Shown here one piece after another: positions 8,041-16,243 of a DNA stretch of 64,000 nucleotides (the first letter of the stretch is position 1; each line of letters begins with the position of its first letter). The position numbers were made by a program, and so were the translations under genes. The DNA is from Caulobacter sp. RHG1. Its GTDB lineage: Bacteria > Pseudomonadota > Alphaproteobacteria > Caulobacterales > Caulobacteraceae. The stretch is from positions 248,001 through 312,000 of the forward strand of contig NZ_SMZP01000006.1 in assembly GCF_013181195.1 (NCBI RefSeq), read 5' to 3'. Under the pieces are notes generated by a model. That model saw only the letters and a program-made list of their open reading frames with translations. It had not been told where the DNA came from and did not search any database.

Positions 8041-9018
8041 ATGGCTGAGACGATGACGGCGATCGCGATCGACGGCGGCAAGGGGCCGGCGGAGGCTCTT
8101 CAGGCGGTGGAGCTGGAGCGTCCCGTACCGGGACCCGGCGAGATCCTGATCAAGGTCGCCGCGGCGGGCGTGAACCGTCCCGATCTGCTGCAGCGCATGG
8201 GTTTCTACCCGCCGCCGCCCGGCGCGCCGGCGACCCTGGGCCTGGAAGTGGCCGGTGAGGTCGTTGTGGGCGCGGGCCGCTGGAAGGCCGGCGACAAGGT
8301 CTGCGCCCTGCTGGGCGGCGGCGGCTACGCACAGTACGCCGTGGTCGACGCCCGCCACGCCCTGCCGATTCCCGAGGGGCTGGACCTGATCCACGCCGCG
8401 GCCCTGCCCGAGACCGTCTTCACCGTCTTCGCCAACGTGTTCGAGCATGGCGCGCTGAAGGGCGGCGAGACTCTGCTGGTTCACGGTGGAACGTCCGGAA
8501 TCGGAACAACCGCGATCGCCATGGCCAAGGCGGCGGGCGCCAAGGTCATCGCCACTGGCCGCGGCGCCGACAAGAAGGCCAAGGCGCTGGCGCTGGGCGC
8601 CGACATCGCGATCGACACCAAGGCCGAGGACTTCGCCGAGGTCGTCAAGGCCGCTGGCGGCGCTGACGTCGTGCTGGACATGGTCGGGGCCAGCTATTTC
8701 GACAAGAACCTCGACGCCCTGAACACCGGTGGCCGCATCGTCTACATCGCCAGCCTGGGCGGGGCGGTGCTGGAAGTCCCGGTGATGAAGATCATGCAGA
8801 AGCGCGCGGTGATCACCGGCTCGACCCTGCGCCCCCGCTCGTCTGACGAAAAGGCCCGCCTGGCGGCCGAAGTCGAGCGTATCGCCTGGCCCTGGGTGGC
8901 GGCCGGCAAGCTGAAGCCCATCGTCGACGCCACCTTCCCGCTGGCGGACGCCGCCAAGGCCCATGCCCACCTCGAGGCCGGAGAGCATGTCGGCAAGGTG
9001 GTGATGACGGTCGACTAG
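8041..9018 (+). CDS. NAD(P)H-quinone oxidoreductase, zeta-crystallin/PIG3 type
   Basis: 325 residues of the zinc-independent medium-chain dehydrogenase/reductase superfamily. N-terminal GroES-like fold with VKVAAAGVNRPDLLQRMGFY-type sequence and GLEVAGEV, then a Rossmann fold with LLVHGGTSGIGTTAIAMAKA (nucleotide-binding loop) and MVGASYFDKNLDALNTGGR. The PIG3 subgroup reduces quinones with NADPH. ATG start at 8041 follows GAGGGAGC. It is divergent from the DUF1192 gene. Confidence 0.88.
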   Translation: MAETMTAIAIDGGKGPAEALQAVELERPVPGPGEILIKVAAAGVNRPDLLQRMGFYPPPPGAPATLGLEVAGEVVVGAGRWKAGDKVCALLGGGGYAQYAVVDARHALPIPEGLDLIHAAALPETVFTVFANVFEHGALKGGETLLVHGGTSGIGTTAIAMAKAAGAKVIATGRGADKKAKALALGADIAIDTKAEDFAEVVKAAGGADVVLDMVGASYFDKNLDALNTGGRIVYIASLGGAVLEVPVMKIMQKRAVITGSTLRPRSSDEKARLAAEVERIAWPWVAAGKLKPIVDATFPLADAAKAHAHLEAGEHVGKVVMTVD

Positions 9019-9120
9019 GTCGTCGCCAAGGTCCCGTCCGCTCAATAGAATAGAGCCAGGAACCCCAAAGCTCCCCGTTCCCTTTCCCGAAGAACGGGAT
9101 TATAGCTTTTGCAACATCCC

Positions 9121-9140
9121 GCCCGGCCGAAAGGCCGGGC
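9121..9140 (+). promoter_or_regulatory. Perfect hairpin with GAAA tetraloop in the trcR leader
   Basis: GCCCGGCC, GAAA, GGCCGGGC: an 8-base-pair GC stem closed by a GNRA tetraloop, 12 bases before the Shine-Dalgarno GGAGG of trcR. It may terminate the quinone reductase transcript (weak TTT follows) or be a structured leader element of trcR. Confidence 0.6.
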
Positions 9141-9162
9141 GCCGTCATTTCTGGAGGGCCGC

Positions 9163-9876
9163 ATGTCCGACATCCTGATGCCCAAGGCGACCGCTGTCTG
9201 GCTGGTCGACAACACCTCGCTCAGCTTCGAGCAGATCGCCGACTTCTGCGGCCTGCACCCGCTGGAGGTGCGCGGCATCGCTGACGGCGAAGTGGCGCGC
9301 GACATCCGCGGCGCCGACCCGATCGGCAACGGTCAGCTGACCCGCGAGGAACTGGACAAGGCTCAGGCCAAGCCGGAATACCGCATGAAGGCTCAGGTCA
9401 GCCGCCACGCCGAGCTGCTGAAGCCGCAAAAGAAGGCCCCGCGCTACACCCCGGTGTCGCGTCGTCAGGACCGTCCCGACGCCATCGCCTGGTTCCTGCG
9501 TCACCACCCCGAAGTGACCGACGCCCAGATCTCCAAGCTCCTGGGCACCACCAAGGCCACGATCGAGCAGGTCCGCGCCCGCACGCACTGGAACGCCGCC
9601 AACATCAAGCCGGTCGATCCCGTGACCCTGGGCCTGGTCGGCCAGCTGGAACTGGACGCCCTGGTCAAGAAGGCCGCCGAGAAGAAGGCCAAGGACGACC
9701 TGAAGAAGGGCATCCTGCCGGAAGACCCGACCCTGCGTCCCGCCGCCGAAGCCGGCCAGTTCGAGCCCGAGGTCGAGGAAGAAGAAGTCGACTTCCGCGC
9801 CAAGCGCGGCGAGATCAAGGCCGAGGACGTGTTCGGCAAGTCGACGGGTTACGTCGACGAGGAAGACGAGGACTAG
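9163..9876 (+). CDS. trcR: TrcR-type cell-cycle transcriptional regulator (DUF1013)
   Basis: 237 residues from ATG 9163 with GGAGG seven bases upstream; an in-frame TTG 54 bases earlier lies in the hairpin leader and is rejected. The DUF1013 family is recognised from the N-terminal MSDILMPKATAVWLVDNTSL and the two HTH-like segments FEQIADFCGLHPLEVRGIAD and DAQISKLLGTTKATIEQVRA. The C-terminal third is Lys/Glu-rich and acidic at the end. The TrcR name comes from family annotation of alphaproteobacterial DUF1013 proteins; I recognise the family firmly, its precise regulon less so. A strong terminator follows. Confidence 0.82.
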   Translation: MSDILMPKATAVWLVDNTSLSFEQIADFCGLHPLEVRGIADGEVARDIRGADPIGNGQLTREELDKAQAKPEYRMKAQVSRHAELLKPQKKAPRYTPVSRRQDRPDAIAWFLRHHPEVTDAQISKLLGTTKATIEQVRARTHWNAANIKPVDPVTLGLVGQLELDALVKKAAEKKAKDDLKKGILPEDPTLRPAAEAGQFEPEVEEEEVDFRAKRGEIKAEDVFGKSTGYVDEEDED

Positions 9877-9900
9877 GCTTCCTCCGCGCCTGAAAAAGCA

Positions 9901-9939
9901 GAGGCCCCGCTCCTTGCTGGAGCGGGGCCTCGTGTTTTT
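9901..9939 (+). terminator. Intrinsic terminator after trcR
   Basis: A perfect 13-base-pair stem (GAGGCCCCGCTCC / GGAGCGGGGCCTC) with loop TTGCT, followed by GTGTTTTT. Textbook rho-independent terminator, 24 bases past the trcR stop. It also lies just beyond the end of the convergent DUF465 gene. Confidence 0.9.
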
Positions 9940-9953
9940 CAGCTATTCCCTAG

Positions 9954-10127
9954 CTAGTGCATCCTGGCCCTGAGGCCCTCGATCTCTTCCTTAAGGCGCA
10001 GCTTCTGGCGCTTAAGCTCCCTAAGCATGGTTCCGTCGCTGTTGGGTCTACTGGTCTCGTCCTGGATCTTGCGATCAAGGGTCTCGTGACGGGTCCCAAG
10101 CTCGCGGATACGGGATTCGATGGCCAT
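9954..10127 (-). CDS. DUF465 / YdcH-family small protein
   Basis: 57 residues from the ATG at 10127, which has AAGGAG at good spacing; the longer frame from 10166 lacks this. MAIESRIRELGTRHETLDRK then LRELKRQKLRLKEEIEGLR is the short two-helix coiled coil of the DUF465 (YdcH) family. Function unknown. A second DUF465 gene lies at 11411. Confidence 0.8.
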   Translation of the reverse strand: MAIESRIRELGTRHETLDRKIQDETSRPNSDGTMLRELKRQKLRLKEEIEGLRARMH

Positions 10128-10256
10128 GGCTCTCGGCTCCTTGCTGTTGGAGACCAAAGTGAACACCGGCTGCGCGGCGCTGTCAGATCACATATGATTG
10201 CAATCGGCGGCGCTTGACGTCGCCGATCTTGCTCCTAAGTCGGACGAAAATTCACC

Positions 10257-10886
10257 ATGACGGACGCTCCGAAGCCCCCACAAAGACCCGGTGAAAAGCC
10301 CCGGCTGGTCGTGGGAATTTCAGGCGCTTCGGGCGTGATCTACGGCATTAGAGCGCTGGACGCCTGCCGCGATCTGGAAGTCGAAAGCCACCTCGTCGTC
10401 TCCAAGTCGGCGGTCCTGACCTTGCAGCAGGAGACCGGCCTGTCGGCGAGCGAGCTCAACGAACGGGCAGATGTCGTCCACCGCGTGAGCGACATTGGGG
10501 CCGCCATCGCGTCCGGCTCGTTCCGCACCCTGGGGATGATCGTCGCGCCCTGCTCGGTGCGGACGATGAGCGAAATCGCCACCGGCGTTACGTCCTCGCT
10601 GCTGACCCGGGCCGCCGACGTCACCCTGAAGGAGCGCCGCACCCTGGTCTTGATGGTGCGCGAGACGCCGCTGCATCTGGGCCACCTGCGCACCCTGACC
10701 AAGCTGGCCGAGATGGGCGCGGTGATCGCCCCGCCGCTGCCGGCCTTCTACGCCAAGCCCACTTCGATCGATGAGATGGTCGACCAGTCGGTGGGCCGGA
10801 CGCTGGACCTGTTCGACCTGTCCTGGGCCCCGGTGAAGCGCTGGGGCGAGGACCTGCAGACCATCACCGGCAGGGCCGAGGGTTAA
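10257..10886 (+). CDS. ubiX: Flavin prenyltransferase UbiX
   Basis: 209 residues. UbiX attaches dimethylallyl to FMN, making the cofactor used by UbiD in ubiquinone ring decarboxylation. Signatures: VVGISGASGVIYGIRALDAC at residue 20, the IVAPCSVRTMSEIATGV loop near residue 97, and LVLMVRETPLHLGHLRTL. The first 18 residues are a Pro/Lys-rich leader without conserved features. A gene of the TIGR02444 type follows six bases later. Confidence 0.95.
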   Translation: MTDAPKPPQRPGEKPRLVVGISGASGVIYGIRALDACRDLEVESHLVVSKSAVLTLQQETGLSASELNERADVVHRVSDIGAAIASGSFRTLGMIVAPCSVRTMSEIATGVTSSLLTRAADVTLKERRTLVLMVRETPLHLGHLRTLTKLAEMGAVIAPPLPAFYAKPTSIDEMVDQSVGRTLDLFDLSWAPVKRWGEDLQTITGRAEG

Positions 10887-10891
10887 GAGCG

Positions 10892-11353
10892 ATGGGCTTC
10901 TGGGACTGGGCCCTGAAGGCTTACGCGCGACAACCGGTCGCAGACGCCTGCCTGCATCTGCAGGACGCCCATGGCCAGAACGTGCCGTGGCTGCTGTGGG
11001 CCGCCTGGATGGCGCAGGAGGGGCGTAGCGCCGACCTGAAGGACGCCGCCCGGATGATGCGCGCCTGGGACGTCGAGATCGGCGCGCCGCTGCGCAGCGT
11101 GCGTCGGGCGCTGAAGCCGCTGCGTCCGCCGGTCGATGAGGCGGCCAAGGAAGCGTTGCGCGATGCGGTCAAGGCGGTCGAATTGCGGGGCGAGCGCGTT
11201 CTGATGGAGAGCCTGGAGGCCTTGAGCGGGTCTTCCGGCCAGCCCATGCCGATGCTGGGCGGCCTGATCGCGGCCGCGGAGGCTGCGGGAGATCCGCCGC
11301 GCCGCTCGGCGCTGGAACAGCTGGCCGCCGCGCTCGACAACCCGAACGGCTAA
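10892..11353 (+). CDS. TIGR02444/DUF2390-family protein
   Basis: 153 residues. The start FWDWALKAYARQPVADACLH and PWLLWAAWMAQEGR are the hallmarks of the TIGR02444 family, small helical proteins of unknown role found in proteobacteria. It begins 6 bases after ubiX and so is probably co-transcribed with it, although no functional link is known. Confidence 0.78.
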   Translation: MGFWDWALKAYARQPVADACLHLQDAHGQNVPWLLWAAWMAQEGRSADLKDAARMMRAWDVEIGAPLRSVRRALKPLRPPVDEAAKEALRDAVKAVELRGERVLMESLEALSGSSGQPMPMLGGLIAAAEAAGDPPRRSALEQLAAALDNPNG

Positions 11354-11410
11354 GCCTTTACCGGCCGTCAGCCTTTGCTATCTAAGACGCCTAGAGGGGC
11401 CACTCGAGAC

Positions 11411-11638
11411 ATGTCCATGAACGACGATGATCCGTCGGACGATACCGACATCGCGATCGAACGTCGCATCGCGGACCTGCGCGAGGAGCACAAGGACCTG
11501 GACGACGCCATCGTCGCCCTGGAAGAGCGCTACCAGCCAGACATGCTGCAGATCGCCCGCCTGAAGCGGAAGAAGCTGGGGCTGAAGGATGAAATCGGCC
11601 GGCTGGAAGATCAGCTGATGCCGGACATCATCGCCTAG
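11411..11638 (+). CDS. DUF465 / YdcH-family small protein, second copy
   Basis: 75 residues from ATG 11411 (another ATG six bases on). After an acidic leader it shows the DUF465 pattern RIADLREEHKDLDDAIVALE and QIARLKRKKLGLKDEIGRLE. Its stop codon overlaps the stop of the convergent receiver gene (shared CTAG at 11635-11638). Confidence 0.78.
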   Translation: MSMNDDDPSDDTDIAIERRIADLREEHKDLDDAIVALEERYQPDMLQIARLKRKKLGLKDEIGRLEDQLMPDIIA

Positions 11639-11997
11639 ACCGTATAGCGCTGGGCCTCCAGCGCCCGGACCGTCTGCAGCAGGCTGCCCGGCGTGACCGG
11701 CTTCTCCAGCCGCGCGTCGGCGTGCTGGTCGGCCTTCAGCAGGCGCGCATTGACGCCCGAGGCCATCAGGGTGGCGGCTTGCGGGCAGCGGCGGCGCACG
11801 GCGCTGACCAGTTCGCCGCCGCTCATGCGCGGCATCGAATGGTCGGTGATGACGAGGTCCGGCGCGAAGCTGTCCAGGGCCTCGAACGCGGCTTGGCCAT
11901 CGGCGCACAGCATCACGTCGAAGCCGGCTTCGCTCAGGGTGATTTGGTAGATCATCGAGAGGACGGGATCGTCCTCGGCGACCAGAATACGCTGCAT
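11635..11997 (-). CDS. Single-domain response regulator
   Basis: 120 residues, receiver domain only. RILVAEDDPVLSMIYQITLS carries the acidic pocket, LVITDHSMPRMSGGEL the phosphoacceptor Asp, LMASG the switch Ser and LEKPVTPGSLL the Lys. It lies 95 bases downstream of the degenerate GGDEF gene on the same strand, so a functional link is possible. Confidence 0.86.
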   Translation of the reverse strand: MQRILVAEDDPVLSMIYQITLSEAGFDVMLCADGQAAFEALDSFAPDLVITDHSMPRMSGGELVSAVRRRCPQAATLMASGVNARLLKADQHADARLEKPVTPGSLLQTVRALEAQRYTV

Positions 11998-12092
11998 CGA
12001 ACCCGCCCAGACATGCTTAACAGACTATGAAATCTGTATCTCGCCGAGCTGGGTAGAGTCGCCGTGCGATAAGGTCGCATGACCGACAGTTG

Positions 12093-12809
12093 TCAGGCGA
12101 CGGTCTTGCGCTTGCGGAGGAAGACGGAGGCGTCGGCCTCGGCCAGGGCGACTTCCGGATCGCCGCCGGGCTCGATCTCGCGCACGCCATACGAGATGTG
12201 CAGCGGCACCGACCATTCGCCGAACTCGACGGGACGCGAGCGGACGGCCTCGGCCAGGATCTCGGCCTTGGTCAGCGCCATCTCCTGGTCTGCCTGGCAC
12301 AGCAGCACGGCGAACTTGTCTCCGCCCATGCGGCCCACCACGTCGCTCTCGCGGACATTGGCCAGCAGGCGCTTGGCCACCACTTTCAGGGCCTCGTCGC
12401 CGGCGGTGTGGCCGAAGCGGTCGTTGACGCTCTTGAAGTTGTCGAGGTCGAAGAACACCAGGCTGGCCGACGAGCCGGAGCGCTGGGCGAAGGCGGCGAC
12501 GCGCTTGGCCTCGCGCAGGAAGGCGCGACGATTGAGCACGGGGGCCAGGGCGTCCATGTCGGCCAGGCCCTGCGCTTCGTTCAGGCGCAGCTTCAGCGAG
12601 GAGACCTCGTTGCGCAGGTCCTCGATCTCGCCCATCAGGGTCTGCAGGGCCTCGACGACCTGCGGCGACATGTCCGCTTCGCTCAGGCCGAGGAAGGCGG
12701 CGCTGTCGGGCGCGGCGACTTCGCGCGCGACCACCTGAGCCCCCGCGCGGACCAGGGCCCGCTTGCGGATGGCGGCGAAAGGTTCGGTCCGGGCGCCGGT
12801 AATCTTCAT
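12093..12809 (-). CDS. Degenerate GGDEF protein, likely c-di-GMP receptor rather than synthase
   Basis: 238 residues. A variable N-terminal half with a heptad-like segment (MGEIEDLRNEVSSLKLRLNE, residues 59-78) leads into a GGDEF domain from about residue 84. The signature reads GGDKF (residues 162-166): Lys165, codon AAG read from 12317-12315, replaces the Glu that coordinates metal and acts in catalysis. An inhibitory-site motif RESD (153-156) is intact at the canonical five residues before the signature. Loss of the active site with a kept I-site is the pattern of c-di-GMP-binding effectors such as PopA. No transmembrane segment is seen. Confidence 0.85.
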   Translation of the reverse strand: MKITGARTEPFAAIRKRALVRAGAQVVAREVAAPDSAAFLGLSEADMSPQVVEALQTLMGEIEDLRNEVSSLKLRLNEAQGLADMDALAPVLNRRAFLREAKRVAAFAQRSGSSASLVFFDLDNFKSVNDRFGHTAGDEALKVVAKRLLANVRESDVVGRMGGDKFAVLLCQADQEMALTKAEILAEAVRSRPVEFGEWSVPLHISYGVREIEPGGDPEVALAEADASVFLRKRKTVA

Positions 12810-13082
12810 GGGGCGATCTTCATGGGCTTTACGCGTGAATCGCTATTGCACAGCTTGGCTATGGTTAACGGGAACGATGTTCCGCGCAAAGAGGGGCGCG
12901 AAGACGTCGCAGGTACGCGCCCGCGATCAGAGCCTTTGCGCCCAAGGCTTGACCACGTCCATTGGACGAAATCGCGCAGGTTCCTCAAATCATTGATCCG
13001 CCCCGTGTCGTTTTGGGCTTGCATGGCGGGTAAGGCGCGCATACGGGGCGGCCTTCCATTTGCGCCGAAAGGGAACGACGCC
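12810..13082. other. Gap between the divergent GGDEF and purE genes, no gene seen
   Basis: 273 bases. It must hold promoters for both directions. No convincing open frame, purine riboswitch-like fold or strong repeat was recognised by eye. Confidence 0.5.
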
Positions 13083-13574
13083 ATGGCCGCCGCTACGCCT
13101 CCAGTCGCCATCATCATGGGCAGCCGCTCGGACTGGCCGACCATGAAGGGCGCGGCCGACGCGCTGGACGCCCTGGGCGTGGCCTATGAGGCCAAGGTCG
13201 TTTCGGCTCACCGCACGCCCCAGCGCCTGTTCGACTTCGCCACGGGCGCGGAAAAGGCCGGCTACAAGGTGATCATCGCCGGGGCCGGCGGCGCGGCGCA
13301 CCTGCCGGGCATGGCGGCCTCGATGACCAACCTGCCGGTGCTGGGCGTGCCGGTGCAGTCCAAGGCGCTGAGCGGGCTCGATTCCCTGCTCTCGATCGTT
13401 CAGATGCCCGGCGGCATTCCGGTGGCGACCCTGGCGATCGGCGAAGCCGGGGCCAAGAACGCCGGCCTGCTGGCCGCCCAGATCCTGGCCCTGTCGGACG
13501 CGGGCCTGAACCAGCGCCTGACGGCCTATCGCGCCGCCCAGACCGACAGCGTCGCCGAAAGCGTCGAGGACTAA
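13083..13574 (+). CDS. purE: N5-carboxyaminoimidazole ribonucleotide mutase
   Basis: 163 residues from ATG 13083 (GAAAGGGA upstream); a much longer in-frame extension is antisense to the GGDEF gene and is rejected. PurE signatures: IIMGSRSDWPTM at residue 10, VVSAHRTPQRLFDF, IAGAGGAAHLPGM and GVPVQSKALSGLDSLLSIVQ. It moves the carboxyl of N5-CAIR to C4 in purine synthesis and pairs with PurK, whose gene follows nine bases later. Confidence 0.97.
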   Translation: MAAATPPVAIIMGSRSDWPTMKGAADALDALGVAYEAKVVSAHRTPQRLFDFATGAEKAGYKVIIAGAGGAAHLPGMAASMTNLPVLGVPVQSKALSGLDSLLSIVQMPGGIPVATLAIGEAGAKNAGLLAAQILALSDAGLNQRLTAYRAAQTDSVAESVED

Positions 13575-13583
13575 GAAGAGACA

Positions 13584-14669
13584 ATGGCCGAGTTTCCCCT
13601 GGTTCCTGGTTCGACCATCGGCGTCCTTGGCGGGGGACAGCTGGGCCGCATGCTGGCTCTGGCCGCCGCGCGCCTGGGCTTCGACGTCGTCATCCAGGAC
13701 CCGGAAGAGAATTCGCCCGCCGGCCGCGTCGCCGCCCGCCAGATCGTGGCCGCCTATGACGACCGCTGGGCGCTGAAGCGCCTGGCCGAGGCCAGCGATG
13801 TCGTCACCTACGAGTTCGAGAACGTGCCGGCCGACACCGTGGCCGAGCTGGCCGCCTTGGGCGCGATGGTCTCGCCGGGCGCCAAGGCCCTGGCCGCCGC
13901 CCAGGACCGGGTGGTGGAAAAGAGCTTCCTGGCCGAGATCGGCGTGCCGACCGTGGCCTTCGCCCCCGTCCACGACAGCGAGAGCCTGGCCGCCGCCGTG
14001 GCCAAGATCGGCGCCCCGTCGCTCTTGAAGACCCGCCGCGAGGGCTATGACGGCAAGGGCCAGGCCTGGATCCAGAAGGCCGCTGACGCCGAGGCCTCAT
14101 TCGACAAGATCGGCCGCCAGGACGCCATCCTGGAAGCGCCGGCCGACTTCGGCCGCGAACTGTCGGTGATCGCCGCCCGCGGCCGCGACGGCGAGATCGC
14201 CTGCTATCCGCTGGCCGAGAACCATCACGAGGGCGGCGTCCTGCGTCGCACTGTCGCCCCGGCCAAGGTCACCCCGGCGACCCGCGACCAGGCCGAGGCC
14301 ATCGCCGCCAAGATCCTGACCGCGCTGGATTATGTCGGCGTCATCGGCGTGGAGCTGTTCGAACTGGCCGACGGCAAGCTGCTGGTCAACGAGTTCGCCC
14401 CGCGCGTCCACAATACCGGCCACTGGACCCAGGACGGCTGCGAGGTCGACCAGTTCGAGCAGCACATCCGCGCCGTCGCCGGCTGGCCCCTGGGGCCCAC
14501 CGCCCCGCACCACCACGTCGAGATGACCAACCTGCTGGGCGCCGACGTCGACGCCTGGAAGAAGCTGGCCGCCGAACCCGAAACCCGCGTCCACCTCTAT
14601 GGCAAGGGCGAGGCCCGCCCCGGCCGCAAGATGGGCCACGTCAACCGCCTGCGGCCGCTGCGGGATTAG
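13584..14669 (+). CDS. purK: N5-carboxyaminoimidazole ribonucleotide synthase
   Basis: 361 residues, ATP-grasp family. IGVLGGGQLGRMLALAAARL at the N-terminus, the ATP-binding segment SLLKTRREGYDGKGQAWI, and LVNEFAPRVHNTGHWT near the C-terminus are standard PurK. It uses ATP and bicarbonate to make the substrate of PurE; the two are an operon. Confidence 0.97.
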   Translation: MAEFPLVPGSTIGVLGGGQLGRMLALAAARLGFDVVIQDPEENSPAGRVAARQIVAAYDDRWALKRLAEASDVVTYEFENVPADTVAELAALGAMVSPGAKALAAAQDRVVEKSFLAEIGVPTVAFAPVHDSESLAAAVAKIGAPSLLKTRREGYDGKGQAWIQKAADAEASFDKIGRQDAILEAPADFGRELSVIAARGRDGEIACYPLAENHHEGGVLRRTVAPAKVTPATRDQAEAIAAKILTALDYVGVIGVELFELADGKLLVNEFAPRVHNTGHWTQDGCEVDQFEQHIRAVAGWPLGPTAPHHHVEMTNLLGADVDAWKKLAAEPETRVHLYGKGEARPGRKMGHVNRLRPLRD

Positions 14670-14675
14670 GGCTTA

Positions 14676-14799
14676 GCGCCCCCTCCGTCTCGCCGCCTAT
14701 CGGCGCCGATCCACCTCCCCCGTTTCACGGGGGAGGATGAGCTTCCTTCTCCTCCCCCGTGAAACGGGGGAGGTGGCCCGAAGGGCCGGAGGGGGCGCT
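14676..14799. repeat. Intergenic inverted repeat, family 1, copy A
   Basis: Outer arms GCGCCCCCTCCG (14676-14687) and CGGAGGGGGCGC (14788-14799). Inner arms CCACCTCCCCCGTTTCACGG and its mirror CCGTGAAACGGGGGAGGTGG fold into further hairpins. Other copies lie at 21538, 48093 and 49173. It sits downstream of purK. Confidence 0.85.
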
Positions 14800-14898
14800 C
14801 TACTTCCTTGCGTGACAACGCTGTCTCCCTCCGCTAGCGTTCCGCCAGGGATTGGAAACGCGACCGTCAAAAGGCGGCGCTCCGGGGGAATTTACGCC

Positions 14899-16200
14899 AT
14901 GACTCCAGCTGAACTCAGCGTCGCCTTCTTCCTGCAGATGGCGGTGATCGTCGCCACGTGCCGGGCCATGGGCTGGCTGGTGAAGCGGTTCTTCGACCAG
15001 CCGCAGGTCGTGGGCGAGATGATCGCCGGCGTGATCCTGGGCCCGTCGCTGTTTGGCCTGCTGGCCCCCGAGCTGCAGGCGACGCTGTTCCCCAAGGAAA
15101 CCAAGTCGGTGCTGTTCGTCGGCGCCCAGCTGGGCGTCGGACTCTACATGTTCCTGGTCGGGCTGGGCTTTCGCAGCGACCATTTCAAGGCCAACGCCAG
15201 GAGCGCCGTGGCCGTGTCGCTGTCGGGAATGGCCGCGCCGTTCCTGGTCGCCATCGCCCTGACGCCGTGGCTGATGAGCATGAGCCTGTTCGGCAAGGGC
15301 GTGCAGCCGCTGCAGGCCACGCTGTTCATGGGCGCGGCGATCTCGATCACCGCCTTCCCGGTGCTGGCCCGCATCATCCAGGAGCGCGGCCTGACCAAGA
15401 CGCCGCTGGGCACCCTGTCGCTGTCGGCCGGCGCCATCGACGACGCCGGCGCCTGGACGGTGCTGGCCATCGTGCTGGCCAGCTTCGGCGGCGGCGCGGC
15501 CGTGGCGGTCAAGGCGATCGTCGGCGGCGGAGCCTTCGCGCTGTTCATGTTGACCCTGGGGCCGAAGCTGCTGGCCCCGCTGGGCCGCATCGCCGAGCGC
15601 GAGGGCAAGCTGTCGCCCGCGCTGCTGGGGGTGATCGTGGCGCTGTTCATGTTGTCGGCCTGGGCCATGGACGCGGTCGGCCTGCACTCGGTGTTCGGCG
15701 GCTTCATCCTGGGCGTGACCCTGCCGCGCGGCCTGCTGACCCGCGAATTGAAGAAGCAGCTTGAACCGCTGGCGCTCGCCCTGCTGGTGCCGATGTTCTT
15801 CACCTTCTCGGGTCTCAACACGCAGCTGACCATGGTCAACAGTCTCAGCCTGGCGGCTGTAGCCCTGGTGATCCTGGCCGGCTCGATCCTGGCCAAGGGC
15901 GCCGCCTGCTGGGCCGCCGCCCGCCTGAACGGCCAGGACAACGCCACCGCCATGGGCATCGGCGCCCTGATGAACGCCCGCGGCCTGATGGAGCTGATCA
16001 TCATCAATATCGGCCTGCAGAAGGGCATCATCGGCCCGGCCCTGTTCTCGATGCTGGTGGTCATGGCCATCGCCACCACCCTGATGGCCAGCCCGCTGTT
16101 CGAGCGGGTCTACGGCAAGGCCGCCCGCGCGCGGGGCGAGCTGGGGGCGCTGAACGAGGATGATGACGACGGCGCGCCGGCTCTGGCGACGGCGCGGTAG
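14899..16200 (+). CDS. CPA2-family cation:proton antiporter
   Basis: 433 residues from ATG 14899; in-frame sequence further upstream lies in the repeat and is not coding. About a dozen hydrophobic segments. Family features: QPQVVGEMIAGVILGPSLFG near residue 35, GAAISITAFPVLARIIQERG and the GAIDDAGAWTVLAIVLASFG segment with the paired Asp residues typical of CPA2 exchangers, and a conserved NARGLMELIIINIGLQKGI helix. There is no C-terminal TrkA domain. It exchanges Na+ or K+ for H+ across the inner membrane; the ion cannot be told. Confidence 0.9.
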   Translation: MTPAELSVAFFLQMAVIVATCRAMGWLVKRFFDQPQVVGEMIAGVILGPSLFGLLAPELQATLFPKETKSVLFVGAQLGVGLYMFLVGLGFRSDHFKANARSAVAVSLSGMAAPFLVAIALTPWLMSMSLFGKGVQPLQATLFMGAAISITAFPVLARIIQERGLTKTPLGTLSLSAGAIDDAGAWTVLAIVLASFGGGAAVAVKAIVGGGAFALFMLTLGPKLLAPLGRIAEREGKLSPALLGVIVALFMLSAWAMDAVGLHSVFGGFILGVTLPRGLLTRELKKQLEPLALALLVPMFFTFSGLNTQLTMVNSLSLAAVALVILAGSILAKGAACWAAARLNGQDNATAMGIGALMNARGLMELIIINIGLQKGIIGPALFSMLVVMAIATTLMASPLFERVYGKAARARGELGALNEDDDDGAPALATAR

Positions 16201-16243
16201 GCGCTGCTAGGGTGGCGTTTCGCCAAGGTTGCGGAGTCCTCCC

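Noticed and set aside
12090..13082. In-frame extension upstream of purE
   Set aside because: Antisense to the GGDEF gene and absent from PurE proteins; ATG 13083 gives the normal N-terminus.
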